In this document: positions 1 to 7,948 of the stretch, one piece after another
Numbering within the stretch: the stretch's first letter is position 1
Layout of the letters: every line of letters starts with the position of its first letter
Assembly: GCA_963668615.2 (NCBI GenBank)
Contig: CAXXCL010000002.1
Span: 1-64,000 of the forward strand
Direction of reading: 5' to 3'
DNA from: JAAYPI01 sp963668615
Lineage (GTDB): Bacteria > Bacteroidota > Bacteroidia > Bacteroidales > Paludibacteraceae
Length of the DNA stretch: 64,000 nucleotides
Program-made: the position numbers and the translations under genes
Notes under the pieces: model-generated
The model's input: the letters and a program-made list of their open reading frames with translations, nothing else
Told to the model about the DNA's origin: nothing
Databases searched by the model: none

Positions 1-714
1 GGAGTGGAAGGAGCTGCTGAACTTGGTATTTATGGAGCAACATCTAAGATCGCCTTGGTTATGCTTATGTTTACTCAGGCTTTTCGGCTTGCATATGAAC
101 CATTTATTTTTGCTCAACAGAAAGATAAGAATAGTTTGACAACTTATGCTTTAGCAATGAAGTTTTTCATCATTTTTTCCTTGTTAATTTTCCTTGGAAT
201 GGTTTTATATATTGATATCTTTAAATATATCATCCAACGAAATTATTGGGAAGGATTAAATGTCGTTCCTATTGTTTTATTCTCATTCATTTTTCAGGGA
301 ATATTTTTCAATCTTTCTTTGTGGTATAAACTTACAGACAAAACCATCTACGGAGCGTGGTTCTCTCTTTTAGGAACGGTAATTATTGTGGTTGGTAATA
401 TAGTTCTAGTTCCTCTTTTCAGTTATACAGGATCGGCTTGGGCTGCTTTCTTGTGCTATTTCGTTATTATGATTGTGTCATATTATTTTGGACAAAAATA
501 TATGCCTATAAAGTACGATTTAAAATCGATAGGATTATATTTTGCATTAACCATTTTCTTATATGTGCTTTCATTATTTATCAATACCGAATATAGTTGG
601 CTGAATTATTTGTTGAAGACCTTCTTGTTAGCAATTTTTGTATTATTTGCTATAAAAAGGGATATCTCAATTAGTTCTGTACCTATTTTAAACCGACTAG
701 TGAAAAGAAAATGA
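1..714 (+). CDS. Polysaccharide flippase (Wzx/MATE-like), C-terminal part
   Basis: This is the C-terminal 237 or so residues of an integral membrane protein whose reading frame is already open at base 1, so its start lies outside the window; the GTG at base 4 is probably an internal valine. About six hydrophobic segments are visible, with the pattern of the polysaccharide biosynthesis C-terminal domain of Wzx/RfbX-type flippases: an FxQAFRLAYEPF segment followed by paired helices. Family members move undecaprenyl-linked sugars across the inner membrane. The protein ends in a basic tail (LVKRK). The family call is good; the transported substrate cannot be inferred. Confidence 0.75.
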   Translation, partial: GVEGAAELGIYGATSKIALVMLMFTQAFRLAYEPFIFAQQKDKNSLTTYALAMKFFIIFSLLIFLGMVLYIDIFKYIIQRNYWEGLNVVPIVLFSFIFQGIFFNLSLWYKLTDKTIYGAWFSLLGTVIIVVGNIVLVPLFSYTGSAWAAFLCYFVIMIVSYYFGQKYMPIKYDLKSIGLYFALTIFLYVLSLFINTEYSWLNYLLKTFLLAIFVLFAIKRDISISSVPILNRLVKRK

Positions 715-808
715 GCTTAGATAGAATTTCAGGTACATCCTTATATGATATTTGTAATAGGATTGTAATATTTTCGTAACAAAATGCACAAATATTACAA
801 TTTAAAGT

Positions 809-816
809 TATTTTTG
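809..816 (+). promoter_or_regulatory. Putative -7 box TATTTTTG
   Basis: TATTTTTG fits the Bacteroidetes -7 consensus TAnnTTTG and lies about 53 bases before the start at 870. No TTTG is found at the expected -33 position, so the call rests on the -7 box and its location alone. Confidence 0.4.
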
Positions 817-869
817 CCGTTACACATTTGAACCCTTAATCTTAATATCTTAAAACTGCTCTCATCCTT

Positions 870-1298
870 ATGAAAAAATTATTTAGTTATTTAGTTTTTA
901 GTATTTTTTCTGTAGTGTTCCTTTCGGCACAAGTCTCTCCAGAGACCATAGCCAAACGTGAAAAACGCAAATCTCTTAGTGTAAAAGAATGGAATACCGA
1001 TTCCAAAGGTAAAACAAGTTGGTTAGACCACCTTACCGTATACGACGATCAGGGAAGAAAGATTGAAGAGGTCGAATATGCCAATTATGGGCAAAAGGAA
1101 AGAACCGTTTGCCAATATGATAATGTTACGGGAAAAATAACAAGAGAAGTTGTTTATGACTACAAAAATAAACCCAGCAGAATACGGCGTTATGAGTACA
1201 ATGCTGATGGAACAAAGCGTAAACAGTATAATTACCTTCCCAATGGGCGTCTTTTTTCAGTAAAAGTTTTCGAATATGTTTTTTCCGATGACAAATGA
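870..1298 (+). CDS. Small secreted YD-like repeat protein
   Basis: The 142-residue protein starts with a clear Sec signal peptide (MKKLFSYLVFSIFSVVFLSAQ). The rest holds short repeated units such as YDDQGRKIEE, YDNVTGKIT and YNADGTKRKQ, which resemble the YD/RHS-like or DUF3836-like repeats of secreted Bacteroidetes proteins and predict a beta-strand-rich exported protein. Its stop overlaps the start of the VTC-domain gene by 4 bases (ATGA), implying cotranscription and translational coupling with the VTC/DUF4956/DUF2490 genes. The molecular function is unknown. Confidence 0.7.
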   Translation: MKKLFSYLVFSIFSVVFLSAQVSPETIAKREKRKSLSVKEWNTDSKGKTSWLDHLTVYDDQGRKIEEVEYANYGQKERTVCQYDNVTGKITREVVYDYKNKPSRIRRYEYNADGTKRKQYNYLPNGRLFSVKVFEYVFSDDK

Positions 1299-2012
1299 AT
1301 AGGGAAGAATTGACGAAACTTCCTGTGTGGAATTCTATGTCAACCATAACTCTTTCCGATATGAATGATGTTAAGTTGATGAATCGCATTGATACTAAGT
1401 ATCTTACGAACGTCAGTCTTTTGCCTACAATACTTCAAAAATCATTGGATAATTATAAGGTTCAAATAATTAATGGCAGTCCGATAAGTAGTTATGATAC
1501 TATTTATTTCGATACAGATTCTTTGGATATGTATAATTGCCATCATAATAAGATTCTTTTCAGAAAGAAAATCCGGATGCGTGAATATCTTGATTCCAGC
1601 ATCTCATTTTTTGAAATAAAGCATAAAAATAATCGAGGAAGAGTAAAAAAAAAGGCGGATAGAAATTCCTTTGCAGGATTTTGAAATGGAAAATCTTAAT
1701 TCTGATGCTATTACTTTTGTTGAAGGTCAAACACAATACAAAGGAGCTAGTCTTGTGCCGCAGGTTCATACAATTTTTGATCGTATAACCTTGGTTAATA
1801 ATCAAAAAACAGAACGTTTAACTATAGATTTAAATTTGCGATTTGAAAATAGTCAGACTGGAAATTCTGTTGAGCTGCCTGAAATAATGATAATAGAACT
1901 TAAGCAGGATGGTTATAAGCAATCTTTTATGAAAGAACTTTTGAGAGACCTTCGTGTTAAACCTAAGAGTATGAGTAAATATTGTTTGGGAACAGTATTA
2001 AACAAATCCTAA
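1295..2012 (+). pseudogene. VTC-domain polyphosphate polymerase-like gene, frameshifted
   Basis: Two overlapping frames together encode one VTC domain (the polyphosphate polymerase tunnel domain). Frame 1 (1295-1684) carries the N-terminal part: NRIDTKYL, YFDTDSLDMY, FRKKIRMREY and FEIKHKNNRGRVKKK. Frame 2 (to 2012) continues with RIEIPLQDFEMENL and the C-terminal signatures IMIIELKQDG and SKYCLG. The break is at a run of nine A (1645-1653); with eight A the product would read VKKRRIEIP, the usual VTC continuation, giving about 238 residues. Basic and acidic tunnel residues expected for the family are present on both sides. The event could be a real mutation, a sequencing error, or a slippage site that still allows full-length product. 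The gene overlaps the upstream one by 4 bases and is followed by DUF4956. Confidence 0.8.
1645..1653 (+). other. A9 homopolymer at the frame break
   Basis: Nine consecutive A residues lie exactly where the VTC coding frame shifts by +1. Runs of nine or more A are known substrates for RNA polymerase slippage and are also common sites of sequencing and replication error. Confidence 0.85.
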
Positions 2013-2086
2013 TGCAAAGAGTAATGGATTTAAAAAGAAGTTGAGATTTATAAACAAAATAAAACAACCTTAATCAATAAAACACT

Positions 2087-2818
2087 ATGAATGAACAGTA
2101 TCTTGAATTTGATCCGAGCATAGCACAACAATATGGCTCAGGACCCGTTTCTGCGTTTGCGTCGCTAGATTTTTTAGGAGTTCCATTAGTAGAACCCACA
2201 AGTTTATATCAACTATTGCTTCGCTTTACTTTTAATGCGTTGATGTGTTGGATATTGGTTCAATTTTTCTATTACAAAAAGAGCCAACGTAGAGATTACT
2301 ACGTGACTTTTATGTTGTTTAGTACTACAATGTTTTTGCTAATCTATTTGATGGAAAATGTTAAATTGCAAATGGGATTTACCTTGGGACTTTTTGCGGT
2401 TTTTGGCATGATGCGTTATAGAACAGAAACAGTACCCATTCGTGAAATGACATATCTTTTTGTAATAACAGGTGTTTCCATAATAAATGGATTAGCCATG
2501 ACTGTAAGTTATGCCGAACTACTTTGTACAAATTTCTTATTTATTTTGTTTGCATGGATATTGGAAAATCAAAAAGTATTAAAACACACATCGACAAAAT
2601 TAGTTTTGTATGAGAAAATTGATTTGATTGTTCCTGAAAAAAGGCAAGAGTTAATTGCCGATTTGGAGACAAGGACAGGACTGAAAATTAAAAAATTGGA
2701 AATTGGACATATTGATTTCTTGAGAGATGCAGCGTTTATAAAAATTTATTACGTATTAGGTAATGGAGAAACGAATACGGTAGATAATGTTACTAAGTCA
2801 AGTCAATTTGTAGAATAA
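2087..2818 (+). CDS. DUF4956 membrane protein
   Basis: The 243-residue protein has a short N-terminal region, about four transmembrane segments between residues 40 and 165, and a soluble C-terminal domain of about 80 residues. The core LGLFAVFGMMRYRTETVPI followed by REMTYLFVITG is the DUF4956 hallmark. DUF4956 proteins are repeatedly found beside VTC-domain polymerases and CotH kinases in bacteria, which suggests a membrane partner for polyphosphate or another phosphorylated product; no activity is established. It lies 74 bases after the VTC gene and 6 bases before the DUF2490 gene, so the genes probably form one operon. No Shine-Dalgarno sequence is visible before the ATG. Confidence 0.85.
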   Translation: MNEQYLEFDPSIAQQYGSGPVSAFASLDFLGVPLVEPTSLYQLLLRFTFNALMCWILVQFFYYKKSQRRDYYVTFMLFSTTMFLLIYLMENVKLQMGFTLGLFAVFGMMRYRTETVPIREMTYLFVITGVSIINGLAMTVSYAELLCTNFLFILFAWILENQKVLKHTSTKLVLYEKIDLIVPEKRQELIADLETRTGLKIKKLEIGHIDFLRDAAFIKIYYVLGNGETNTVDNVTKSSQFVE

Positions 2819-2824
2819 GCACAT

Positions 2825-3574
2825 ATGAAACGTTTTGGCATAATTTCTATTTTTTTACTTTTTATAAATATTATTACTCTTTGGGCTGAGGAAACTGTTG
2901 CCTCTGATGTTCAATTTAGAGTCTCTGGGGAAATTGCGAAAAAAGTGACTAGATCTTTAACTCTTTCCTTAGAAGAGGAATTGAGATTAAAGGATAATCT
3001 TAATTCTTTTGATAGACTTTATTCTACGCTTCAGGCTTCTTATTCCTTCAATCCTTGGTTAAAAGGGGGAATCTCTTACTCTTATTTGGTTATTAGTAAG
3101 GAGAAATATGACCAATCTTATTTAGATTTTAGACATAGGGTTAGTCTTGATATTGAGCCTTCTTATACAATGGAACAATTTGAATTTAGTTTGAGAGAAC
3201 GAGTGCAAGGAACTTATAGAACAGACTCTGTTAATACTGAAGAAAAACCCAATCCTGCCATTGTTTTGCGATCTCGATTAAAGTTAGAGTATAGTTTTTG
3301 GAGTGTCCCTCTGAAACCTTATGTGGCTGTAGAAATGTTCAATCCGTTAAATAACCCGGACTGCTTAAAGGATGAATCAGGTGCATGGTTGGAAAATATG
3401 CGTTATTCGGCTGGTTTCACTTATCGATTTGATGCTCGTAATTGGGTGGAATTTTATTATATGTTTGAACATGCTACAGGGAAGGATGTAAATATCAAAT
3501 CAACAGCAACGATTATTAAGACTGAAATACAGGATAACCATATCTTTGGTCTTTCTTATAAGTACAAGTTTTAA
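2825..3574 (+). CDS. DUF2490 outer-membrane beta-barrel protein
   Basis: The 249-residue protein has a signal peptide (to about residue 21, ending LWAEE) and then alternating amphipathic strands: LSLEEELRL, ASYSFNPWLKGGISYSYL, FRHRVSLDIEP, RLKLEYSFW and the terminal IFGLSYKYKF. The final aromatic residue and the spacing match DUF2490 outer-membrane barrels. It is the last gene of the probable VTC/DUF4956 operon and may be its outer-membrane component, which is inference from position. Its stop codon overlaps that of uvrB, which is encoded on the other strand. Confidence 0.8.
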   Translation: MKRFGIISIFLLFINIITLWAEETVASDVQFRVSGEIAKKVTRSLTLSLEEELRLKDNLNSFDRLYSTLQASYSFNPWLKGGISYSYLVISKEKYDQSYLDFRHRVSLDIEPSYTMEQFEFSLRERVQGTYRTDSVNTEEKPNPAIVLRSRLKLEYSFWSVPLKPYVAVEMFNPLNNPDCLKDESGAWLENMRYSAGFTYRFDARNWVEFYYMFEHATGKDVNIKSTATIIKTEIQDNHIFGLSYKYKF

Positions 3575-5589
3575 TTTTTCTGATTTGCTAATTCTTCTAG
3601 TTTAAATAGCTCATTCCGTAGTTGAGCAGCTTCTAAAAAGTCCATGTTTTTAGAAGCTGTCAGCATGGATTTCTTCGTTTTTTCTATCGCTTTTTGTAAT
3701 TGCCTTTTCGTCATGTACTGGACAACCGGATCGGCTGCTACGTCCAATTCTTCCGGTTCTACATAGTATTCTTTATCTTTTTTACTATTGACAAAGTCAT
3801 GTTTTATCGCAAAGTTCATGTTTTGTTGAATAGCTGTAGGAGTAATATTATTTTTTTCGTTATAAGCTAATTGTTTCTCTCTCCTTCTATTCGTCTCTTC
3901 TATGGTTTTGTGCATGCTGTCAGTAATTTTGTCAGCATACATAATTACTTTGCCTTCCAAATTTCTAGCTGCTCTTCCTGCTGTTTGTGTTAGGGAGCGA
4001 TGAGAACGTAAAAAGCCTTCTTTGTCGGCATCTAGTATAGCAACCAATGATACTTGTGGTAAGTCTAAACCTTCTCTGAGTAAATTTACACCAATAAGTA
4101 CGTCATATAATCCTGTCCTTAAATCATCTAAAATTTGTATTCTGTCTAAGGTTTCCACATCAGAATGTATATAGGTGCATCGTACACCCGATTTTTGCAA
4201 GTATGTGTCTAATTCCTCTGCCATGCGTTTGGTTAGCGTTGTTACCAATACCCGCTCATCTTTTTCGGCACGGAGAGTTATTTCTTCAAGTAAATCGTCT
4301 ATTTGATTTAGACTGGGGCGAACTTCAATGGTAGGGTCGAGTAGTCCGGTAGGACGGATAACCTGTTCGACAATAACTCCTTGAGACTTTTGTAATTCAT
4401 AGTCCGCCGGTGTTGCACTTACATAAATGGTTTGTTGGTTGTGAAGATTAAACTCTTCGAATGTCAGAGGTCTATTGTCCATGGCGGCAGGCAACCGAAA
4501 ACCGTAATCAACGAGATTCCTTTTGCGGGCGGCATCTCCACCAAACATTGCTTTTATTTGAGGAACAGTAACGTGGCTTTCGTCTATCACCATTAAAAAA
4601 TCTTTTGGGAAAAAGTCTATCAGGCAAAATGGAGGAGTACCCGCTTCACGACCATCAAAATAGCGGGAGTAATTTTCAATACCTGAGCAATAGCCTAATT
4701 CGCGTATCATTTCTATATCATAGGTAACTCTTTCGTAGAGTCGTTTTGCCTCGTAGTTTTTTTCGATAGATTGAAGGTATTCGACCTGCCTTCCTAAGTC
4801 TAGTTCAATTTCCGTAATAGCTCTATTAACCCCTTCTTTGGTAGTTACAAAAATGTTGGCTGGAAAAATTTTGACTTCCTGCAACTTTTCTATTGAAAAT
4901 AAATGTTCAGGGTCAAGCATTTCAATGCTTTCAATCTCATCTCCCCAAAAAATTACTCGAAGAAGCATATCGGTGTTGGCTAACCAAATATCTACCGTGT
5001 CGCCTTTAACACGAAAATTTCCGCGTTGAAATTCTACTTCGTTTCTGCTATACATGGAGGAAACTAATTGCCGCAGGAAAACATCATGAACAATCTTTTG
5101 TCCGCATTTTATTTCAATTACATTTTTTGTAAAATCTTCAGGATTTCCAATACCATATATACAAGATACGGATGAAACAACTATGACATCTTTTCGACCG
5201 GATAACAGTGTAGAAGTGGTAGAAAGTCGAAGTTTTTCTATTTCGTCATTGATTGCAAGATCTTTTTCTATGTAAGTATCGCTTACCGGCAAATAAGCTT
5301 CAGGTTGGTAATAGTCATAGTAAGAAACAAAATATTCTACTTTATTTTCCGGAAAGAAATTCTTAAATTCTCTATAAAGTTGGGCAGCCAGTGTTTTGTT
5401 GTGACTTAAAACTAAAGTGGGTTTTTGTACCTGATTGATGACATTTGCAATGGTAAAAGTTTTCCCTGAACCTGTTACACCCAGTAAGGTCTGGTTGGAT
5501 ATTCCGGAAAGAACACCCTCTACCAATTGCTGAATTGCTTCAGGTTGGTCTCCTGTCGGTTTGTAGTCAGAACGTAGTTTGAAATCCAT
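3571..5589 (-). CDS. uvrB: UvrABC excinuclease subunit B
   Basis: UvrB is the damage-verifying helicase-like subunit of nucleotide excision repair. The 672-residue protein has all expected parts: Walker A GVTGSGKT near residue 37, the beta-hairpin YYDYYQPEAYLP that probes DNA, the DEAD-like box DESHVTVPQ, helicase motif VI QTAGRAARN, and a C-terminal UVR domain that contacts UvrC. I start it at the ATG at 5589 (MDFKLRSDYKPTGDQP), the usual family N-terminus; an upstream in-frame TTG lies inside the predicted -7 box and would not be in the transcript. It converges with the DUF2490 gene, the stop codons overlapping by 4 bases. Confidence 0.97.
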   Translation of the reverse strand: MDFKLRSDYKPTGDQPEAIQQLVEGVLSGISNQTLLGVTGSGKTFTIANVINQVQKPTLVLSHNKTLAAQLYREFKNFFPENKVEYFVSYYDYYQPEAYLPVSDTYIEKDLAINDEIEKLRLSTTSTLLSGRKDVIVVSSVSCIYGIGNPEDFTKNVIEIKCGQKIVHDVFLRQLVSSMYSRNEVEFQRGNFRVKGDTVDIWLANTDMLLRVIFWGDEIESIEMLDPEHLFSIEKLQEVKIFPANIFVTTKEGVNRAITEIELDLGRQVEYLQSIEKNYEAKRLYERVTYDIEMIRELGYCSGIENYSRYFDGREAGTPPFCLIDFFPKDFLMVIDESHVTVPQIKAMFGGDAARKRNLVDYGFRLPAAMDNRPLTFEEFNLHNQQTIYVSATPADYELQKSQGVIVEQVIRPTGLLDPTIEVRPSLNQIDDLLEEITLRAEKDERVLVTTLTKRMAEELDTYLQKSGVRCTYIHSDVETLDRIQILDDLRTGLYDVLIGVNLLREGLDLPQVSLVAILDADKEGFLRSHRSLTQTAGRAARNLEGKVIMYADKITDSMHKTIEETNRRREKQLAYNEKNNITPTAIQQNMNFAIKHDFVNSKKDKEYYVEPEELDVAADPVVQYMTKRQLQKAIEKTKKSMLTASKNMDFLEAAQLRNELFKLEELANQKN

Positions 5590-5610
5590 CGCCAAAGTAT
5601 ATTTTAATTG

Positions 5611-5618
5611 CAAAGGTA
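5611..5618 (-). promoter_or_regulatory. Putative -7 box TACCTTTG for uvrB
   Basis: TACCTTTG on the minus strand matches TAnnTTTG and ends 21 bases before the uvrB ATG, implying a very short leader. Its last three bases are the in-frame TTG that would otherwise look like an upstream start. Confidence 0.55.
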
Positions 5619-5623
5619 CGAAA

Positions 5624-5657
5624 ACAAAAAATGGAAACGAAAATCCGTTTCCATTTT
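5624..5657 (-). terminator. Intrinsic terminator after the PspC gene
   Basis: The arms ATGGAAACG (5631-5639) and CGTTTCCAT (5646-5654) pair perfectly, extended by three A-T pairs, with a six-base loop. On the minus strand the stem is followed by a T-rich tract. It sits between the PspC-domain gene and the uvrB promoter. Confidence 0.75.
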
Positions 5658-5679
5658 GGGCGTTTTTACAGGTAAATTT

Positions 5680-5859
5680 TTATTCCGGCATAATAATCCA
5701 TGCAATGATATATGCCAATAGACCGGCTCCATAAAAAATACCAAGAAAAGCCCATATAATTCGGACGATGCTTTTGTCAATACCAAAGTATTCTGCTACA
5801 CCTGAGCATACGCCGGCAATCATTTTGTCGCTTGAGCGTTTTAACTTCTTTTGTTCCAT
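5680..5859 (-). CDS. PspC-domain membrane protein
   Basis: The 59-residue protein begins MEQKKLKRSSDKMIAGVCSG, the typical PspC opening, followed by GVAEYFGIDKSIVRIIW and a single strongly hydrophobic segment (AFLGIFYGAGLLAYIIAWII). Small PspC-domain proteins are envelope-stress-related inner-membrane proteins, but the role of stand-alone versions is not settled. The ATG at 5859 is preferred because an upstream in-frame TTG at 5889 falls inside the -7 promoter box. A terminator follows, so it is probably monocistronic. Confidence 0.85.
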   Translation of the reverse strand: MEQKKLKRSSDKMIAGVCSGVAEYFGIDKSIVRIIWAFLGIFYGAGLLAYIIAWIIMPE

Positions 5860-5886
5860 ATTTTGCTGTTTTGATTTACCCTTTTG

Positions 5887-5919
5887 CAAATATATAAATA
5901 ATCAAACCTCTTTTGCAAA
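5887..5919 (-). promoter_or_regulatory. Promoter of the PspC gene (TTTG-N21-TATATTTG)
   Basis: On the minus strand TATATTTG (5887-5894) is a full match to the -7 consensus, and TTTG (5916-5919) lies 21 bases upstream, near the usual 19-base spacing. The start codon is about 28 bases downstream. Confidence 0.55.
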
Positions 5920-5980
5920 AAAGAAAGAATAGTTGCTACTCTTTTCTTTCAAATGAATAAGTAGACAACTATAAATTTAT

Positions 5981-5988
5981 TATATTTG
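5981..5988 (+). promoter_or_regulatory. Putative -7 box TATATTTG before the CoA ligase
   Basis: TATATTTG lies 19 bases before the ATG at 6008 and matches TAnnTTTG. No clear -33 TTTG is seen at the right distance. Confidence 0.5.
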
Positions 5989-6007
5989 TCTTTTCAAAAT
6001 TACAGCT

Positions 6008-7309
6008 ATGATTTGGAATGAACATATAGAATGTATGAGTCGTGAGCAATTGAGAGATTTGCAAACAGCTCGTTTAAAAGAAACAGTTGAAAGGGTTTAT
6101 CATAATACGCCTTTCTATCGTAAAAAAATGCAAAGTCTTGGGATTATCCCAAGCGATATTAGGGAGTTGGAGGATATTGTTAAGTTGCCCTTTACAACTA
6201 AAAACGATTTGCGAGATAATTATCCTTTCGGATTAATGGCTCTTCCAATGTCCGAGGTTGTTAGAATACACGCATCTTCCGGAACCACCGGCAAGCCGAC
6301 TGTGGTAGCTTATACTCGCAAAGATTTAGCTCAATGGGCAGAGTGTGTTTCGAGGTGCTATACAGCTTTTGGTGCAACCAAACAAGATATTTTTCAAATT
6401 TCGTACGGTTACGGATTATTTACCGGTGGACTTGGTGCTCATTATGGAACTGAAAATATTGGAGCTTCTGTGATTCCAATGTCAAGTGGAAATACCCAAA
6501 AACAAATACAAATTATGCGTGATTTTGGGGCAACTGTTTTGTGTTGTACTCCATCTTATGCGTTATTTATAGCTGATAAAATTAAAGACTCCGGTCTTTC
6601 TAGAGATGAATTTAAATTGCGTATTGGAGTTTTTGGTGCAGAACCTTGGACAGAGAGTATGCGTAGAGAATTGGAAGATAAATTAAAAATAAAAGCGTAC
6701 GATATTTATGGCTTGAGTGAAATTGCCGGACCTGGTGTTGGCTATGAATGTCAATATCAGCATGGTACTCACTTGTGTGAAGACCAATTTTATCCTGAGA
6801 TAGTAGATCCGATAACATTATTGCCTGTACAACAAGGGGCAGAGGGTGAATTGGTATTTACTCATTTAACAAAAGAGGCAATGCCTTTGTTGCGTTACCG
6901 TACCAAGGACCTTACTTCTCTTACTTACGAAAAATGTGAATGTGGTAGGACAGCTGTCCGTATGGGTAAAATTTTGGGAAGAAGTGACGATATGCTTATT
7001 ATTCGTGGTGTCAATGTATTCCCCTCGCAAATCGAGTCTGTTATTTTAGGTATGCCTGAATTTGAACCTCATTATATGATTTATGTCACTAGGGAAAATA
7101 ATCTTGATATAATGGAAATGCACGTGGAAGCTCGTCAAGATGTTTATTCTGACAATATGGCGGAAATGGTAGCATTGAATAAAAAACTCACAGCACAGTT
7201 AAATAGTGTATTGGGTATTGCCGTTAAAGTGAAAATAGTTGAGCCTCGTTCTTTAGAAAGAAGTGAAGGGAAAGCTAAACGGGTTTTTGATAATAGAATT
7301 TTTAAATAA
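6008..7309 (+). CDS. Phenylacetate-CoA ligase family protein
   Basis: This 433-residue AMP-forming aryl-CoA ligase activates phenylacetate or related arylacetates with ATP and CoA. The adenylation P-loop ASSGTTGKPTVVAYT is near residue 95, followed by the adenylate-binding DIYGLSEIAGPG and the C-terminal LGRSDDMLIIRGVNVFPSQIE hinge of the PaaK family. In anaerobic Bacteroidetes such ligases usually accompany indolepyruvate:ferredoxin oxidoreductase (iorAB) and an ACT protein in amino-acid fermentation. Here the ACT gene follows by 17 bases but iorAB is absent, so arylacetate metabolism is inferred from the family. Full length, with no missing motif seen. Confidence 0.9.
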   Translation: MIWNEHIECMSREQLRDLQTARLKETVERVYHNTPFYRKKMQSLGIIPSDIRELEDIVKLPFTTKNDLRDNYPFGLMALPMSEVVRIHASSGTTGKPTVVAYTRKDLAQWAECVSRCYTAFGATKQDIFQISYGYGLFTGGLGAHYGTENIGASVIPMSSGNTQKQIQIMRDFGATVLCCTPSYALFIADKIKDSGLSRDEFKLRIGVFGAEPWTESMRRELEDKLKIKAYDIYGLSEIAGPGVGYECQYQHGTHLCEDQFYPEIVDPITLLPVQQGAEGELVFTHLTKEAMPLLRYRTKDLTSLTYEKCECGRTAVRMGKILGRSDDMLIIRGVNVFPSQIESVILGMPEFEPHYMIYVTRENNLDIMEMHVEARQDVYSDNMAEMVALNKKLTAQLNSVLGIAVKVKIVEPRSLERSEGKAKRVFDNRIFK

Positions 7310-7326
7310 AGAAACGGAGGTAGTTC

Positions 7327-7752
7327 ATGGTGATAAAACAATTATCCATTTTTTTGGAAAATAAAACAGGTCGTTTAAACGATGTGGCAAAATTGTTGGG
7401 CGACTCGGGCATCAATATGACAGCGTATAGTTTGGCTGATAATTCTGATTTCGGCATTTTGCGTGTAATTGTTTCTGACCCTGCAAAGGCAGAAAAAATA
7501 TTGAAAGAAAACAGGTTTGCCGTTTCTTTGACGGATGTTATTTGTGTTCGTATTGATAATTTACCGGGAGCTTTATCTAAAGTGTTGGCTATTTTGGCAA
7601 AGGCTGATATTTATATCGAATATATGTATGCTTTTTCTGAGGGAGAGGGTGCCAATGTTGTTATTCGTCCTGATAAGATGCAAGAAGCTGTAAAAGAATT
7701 GAACGATCATAAAGTGAATTTACTTGATGCTTCTTGTTTTCGTGAAAAATAA
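7327..7752 (+). CDS. Tandem ACT-domain amino-acid-binding protein
   Basis: The 141-residue protein is made of two ACT domains: residues 1-68 begin MVIKQLSIFLENKTGRLNDV, and residues 70-140 contain CVRIDNLPGALSKVLAILA, each with the glycine between strand and helix that binds amino-acid ligands. Stand-alone ACT pairs next to PaaK-like ligases probably sense aromatic amino acids or regulate that pathway. A clear Shine-Dalgarno GGAGG (7316-7320) lies six bases before the ATG, unusual in this window, and the gene is only 17 bases after the ligase, so the two are cotranscribed. Confidence 0.88.
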   Translation: MVIKQLSIFLENKTGRLNDVAKLLGDSGINMTAYSLADNSDFGILRVIVSDPAKAEKILKENRFAVSLTDVICVRIDNLPGALSKVLAILAKADIYIEYMYAFSEGEGANVVIRPDKMQEAVKELNDHKVNLLDASCFREK

Positions 7753-7911
7753 AGATTGATTTTTAAGTTCTTTTCAAAATAACCTGATTGGTTTATAGGA
7801 TTTTTTCGTATAACCACTATTTTTCATCGTTTTTTGCTCGGTATTCATGAATGATGGGGAGTTGGATGTACGATTTCCTTTAAATTTAAGACAAAAAGCA
7901 TTTTTTGGTAG

Positions 7912-7919
7912 TATATTTG
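7912..7919 (+). promoter_or_regulatory. Putative -7 box TATATTTG before the T9SS/cotH/surE/lpxB run
   Basis: TATATTTG fully matches TAnnTTTG and lies 29 bases before the ATG at 7949, in the 196-base gap after the ACT gene. It is the likely promoter for the tightly packed genes from 7949 to 12204. No -33 box is evident. Confidence 0.5.
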
Positions 7920-7948
7920 TATTATAACAGAACCTTAAAATATTTACG

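Noticed and set aside
5590..5613. Upstream TTG start for uvrB
   Set aside because: The TTG is the end of the -7 box and family homology begins at the ATG at 5589.
5860..5889. Upstream TTG start for the PspC protein
   Set aside because: It lies inside the TATATTTG -7 box; the conserved protein starts at MEQKKLKR.
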